From Rhodoblastus acidophilus (GTDB lineage Bacteria; Pseudomonadota; Alphaproteobacteria; Rhizobiales; Beijerinckiaceae), in the NCBI RefSeq assembly GCF_009720655.1, contig NZ_WNKS01000003.1, forward strand, positions 186,001 to 250,000: a stretch of DNA of 64,000 nt, given 5' to 3'. Numbering within the stretch: position 1 is the stretch's first letter; each line of letters begins with the position of its first letter. Shown piece by piece: positions 63,673 through 64,000 of this stretch. The translations under genes and the position numbers were made by a program. A model generated the notes under the pieces. That model was not told the DNA's origin. It was given only the letters and a program-made list of their open reading frames with translations, and made no database searches.

Positions 63673-63981
63673 ATGCGTCTCATTCGTTTTTTGCTGCTCG
63701 CCGTGATGATCGGCGTGGCGGCGCCAACACTCACATCGGAGCCAGCCAAGGCCGCCCCGGTCGCCGGCTCGATTCTCGGCAAGCAGACCCTCGCGCCCGA
63801 TCTGACCGAAAAAGCCCGTGTCTATTGTTACAATCGCTACACCGGCCGTTTCCTGCACTGGGGCCCCTGCCACCGCCGGCACTATCGGCCGCACCATTAT
63901 TATTACCGGCCTTATTATCGGCCCTACCGCCATTACTATCGGCCGCATCGTCACTACTATCACCGCCATTATTATTGGTGA
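63673..63981 (+). CDS. Exported Tyr/His/Arg-rich repetitive protein
   Basis: 102 residues. A signal peptide (MRLIRFLLLAVMIGVAAPTL, cleavage near AKA-APV) is followed by a short region with two Cys ('RVYCYNRYTGRFLHWGPCHR') and a C-terminal low-complexity stretch (about 70-102) of alternating Tyr-Tyr, Arg-Pro and His, such as HYYYRPYYRPYRHYYRPHRH. Similar short exported HY-rich proteins occur in rhizobia without known function. Metal binding or wall association is possible. The start is preceded by GAAGGGAG. Confidence 0.7.
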   Translation: MRLIRFLLLAVMIGVAAPTLTSEPAKAAPVAGSILGKQTLAPDLTEKARVYCYNRYTGRFLHWGPCHRRHYRPHHYYYRPYYRPYRHYYRPHRHYYHRHYYW

Positions 63982-64000
63982 GCGGCTGAGCAGCGAGACG

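Overview
The window looks like chromosomal DNA of a high-GC alphaproteobacterium of the Hyphomicrobiales (Rhizobiales). A Beijerinckiaceae-like autotroph or phototroph is my best guess. The reasons are an ATP12-type F1 assembly chaperone, a DUF6429 protein, ribosomal protein S2 with a long C-terminal extension, the order yajC-secD-secF-Mth938-(squalene synthase-like), rhizobial intergenic hairpin repeats, and a Calvin-cycle cluster built on form II RuBisCO. No species assignment is attempted. Nothing points to a plasmid or phage. Mobile DNA is limited to one decayed IS256-type transposase, one truncated DUF559 gene and many small palindromic repeats.

Layout. 1-5.7 kb: small conserved genes (YbjQ-like fragment, DUF3253, YdcF, a cysteine-rich protein), cell-wall enzymes (GH25 lipoprotein, polysaccharide deacetylase), tRNA-Leu(GAG) and lipB. 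5.8-8.0 kb: tRNA-Lys(CTT) followed by a broken IS256-type transposase and non-coding DNA. 8.0-10.6 kb: an S49 protease, a minimal Flp-pilin-like reading frame and a gamma-carbonic anhydrase. 10.6-17.1 kb: an exopolysaccharide cassette with a divergent BY-kinase-like ATPase, initiating sugar-phosphate transferase, acetyltransferase, secreted beta-helix protein, flippase and O-antigen ligase/polymerase. 17.1-26.3 kb: a PadR regulator, a PepSY/response regulator/histidine kinase operon, a double cold-shock-domain protein, mazG, a PBP5-like protein with altered motifs, and rlpA. 26.4-38 kb: holC, pepA, an ABC-F ATPase, ssb, ATP12 and HAD genes, cstA with its small YbdD partner, a parS-like palindrome and trmFO.

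38-52.3 kb is mostly one long minus-strand array. From upstream to downstream it reads cbbF-cbbP-cbbT-cbbA-cbbM-rpe, then yajC-secD-secF, then two homologues of mitochondrial complex I assembly factors. A divergent cbbR and a CbbR-type palindrome control the Calvin-cycle end. The cluster regenerates ribulose bisphosphate (Fbp, transketolase, epimerase, aldolase, phosphoribulokinase) for the form II enzyme. It lacks form I subunits and a glyceraldehyde-3-phosphate dehydrogenase.

52.3-64 kb: a structured intergenic element, tsf, rpsB, dnaE, the lipoprotein-release ABC transporter (lolD plus permease), an unknown protein, an RsmB-type rRNA methyltransferase and a Tyr/His-rich exported protein.

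The most unusual material is non-coding. There is a family of modular nested hairpins (at least nine copies) and a ~125-bp MITE-like element that is present in one copy of that repeat and absent from a paralogous copy. There is also a terminator/antiterminator-like structure downstream of tsf, and a near-perfect parS palindrome.
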